Assembly (NCBI GenBank): GCA_021838985.1
Contig: JAKCCC010000113.1
Coordinates: 1-6,545, forward strand
DNA: 6,545 bases
Source of the DNA: Planctomycetota bacterium
GTDB taxonomy: Bacteria; Planctomycetota; Phycisphaerae; WQYP01
Reading direction: 5' to 3'
Shown: piece by piece, positions 6,540 to 6,545 of the stretch
Numbering within the stretch: the first letter of the stretch is position 1
Layout: the number at the start of each line of letters is the position of its first letter
The notes under the pieces: model-generated
What the model saw: the letters and a program-made list of their open reading frames with translations, nothing else
The model's database searches: none
Told to the model about the DNA's origin: nothing
Position numbers and translations under genes: made by a program

Positions 6540-6545
6540 CAGCTT

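Larger units (their letters stand above)
6375..6545. other. No gene identified downstream of the sulfatase fragment
   Basis: The 171 bases after the sulfatase stop hold no supported gene. The ATGs at 6376, 6394, 6419 and 6425 meet stops within a few codons; the one at 6419 directly abuts a GGAGG. Frames from ATG 6464 and ATG 6492 stay open to the window edge (27 and 18 codons), but neither has a ribosome binding site or a recognisable N-terminus. A promoter for a following gene could lie here, but I see no clear -35/-10 pair. Confidence 0.4.

Noticed and set aside
6464..6545. Start of a next gene at ATG 6464 or ATG 6492
   Set aside because: Both frames are open to the edge, but only for 27 and 18 codons. 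They lack a ribosome binding site and overlap each other in different frames, so neither can be supported.
1..6545. CRISPR array, tRNA/rRNA genes, insertion sequence or transposase
   Set aside because: I saw no regularly spaced repeats, no tRNA-like cloverleaf, no transposase motifs and no flanking terminal inverted repeats.

Overview
The window carries five protein-coding features. All are on the + strand and tightly packed, with gaps of about 16-25 bases and one 4-base overlap, so it reads as one operon-like run. The DNA is GC-rich. The combination of a secreted GH71/GH99-like glycosidase with a LamG domain, a DUF4838 (GH20/GH67-like) protein, an M55 D-aminopeptidase and a sulfatase is typical of polysaccharide-degrading members of the PVC group (Planctomycetota, Lentisphaerota, Kiritimatiellota, Verrucomicrobiota). 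That assignment is inferred from gene families only. No rRNA or marker gene is present, and a metagenome-derived contig is quite possible.

Layout. Bases 2-181 are the C-terminal end of an upstream protein whose family I cannot name. Bases 203-2851 encode an 882-residue exported protein with an N-terminal signal or lipoprotein-like segment, a GH71/GH99-like barrel and a C-terminal LamG-like jellyroll. Bases 2877-4958 encode a DUF4838 protein, most likely from a GTG start. Bases 4955-5758 encode an M55 D-aminopeptidase (DppA family) with all its expected metal and catalytic residues, translationally coupled to the gene before it. Bases 5775-6374 encode only the C-terminal part of a sulfatase. 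Its N-terminal domain, with the formylglycine site, is absent. The last 170 bases hold no gene I can support.

Working together (inference): the exported glycosidase could cut a glycan at the cell surface. The DUF4838 protein and the M55 peptidase have no visible signal peptide and could process imported fragments in the cytoplasm. Pairing a GH20-like protein with a D-aminopeptidase suggests substrates with both sugar and D-amino-acid parts, such as muropeptides, but the sequence does not prove this.

The two most interesting points are the junction near 5740-5775 and the intergenic stretch 2846-2877. At the first, a DppA with a slightly short C-terminus runs out of frame into a beheaded sulfatase, just downstream of a 26-base near-palindrome. 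This looks like a deletion scar or an assembly join. At the second, an ideal Shine-Dalgarno sequence and ATG lead into a two-codon ORF directly ahead of the GTG start of the DUF4838 gene.
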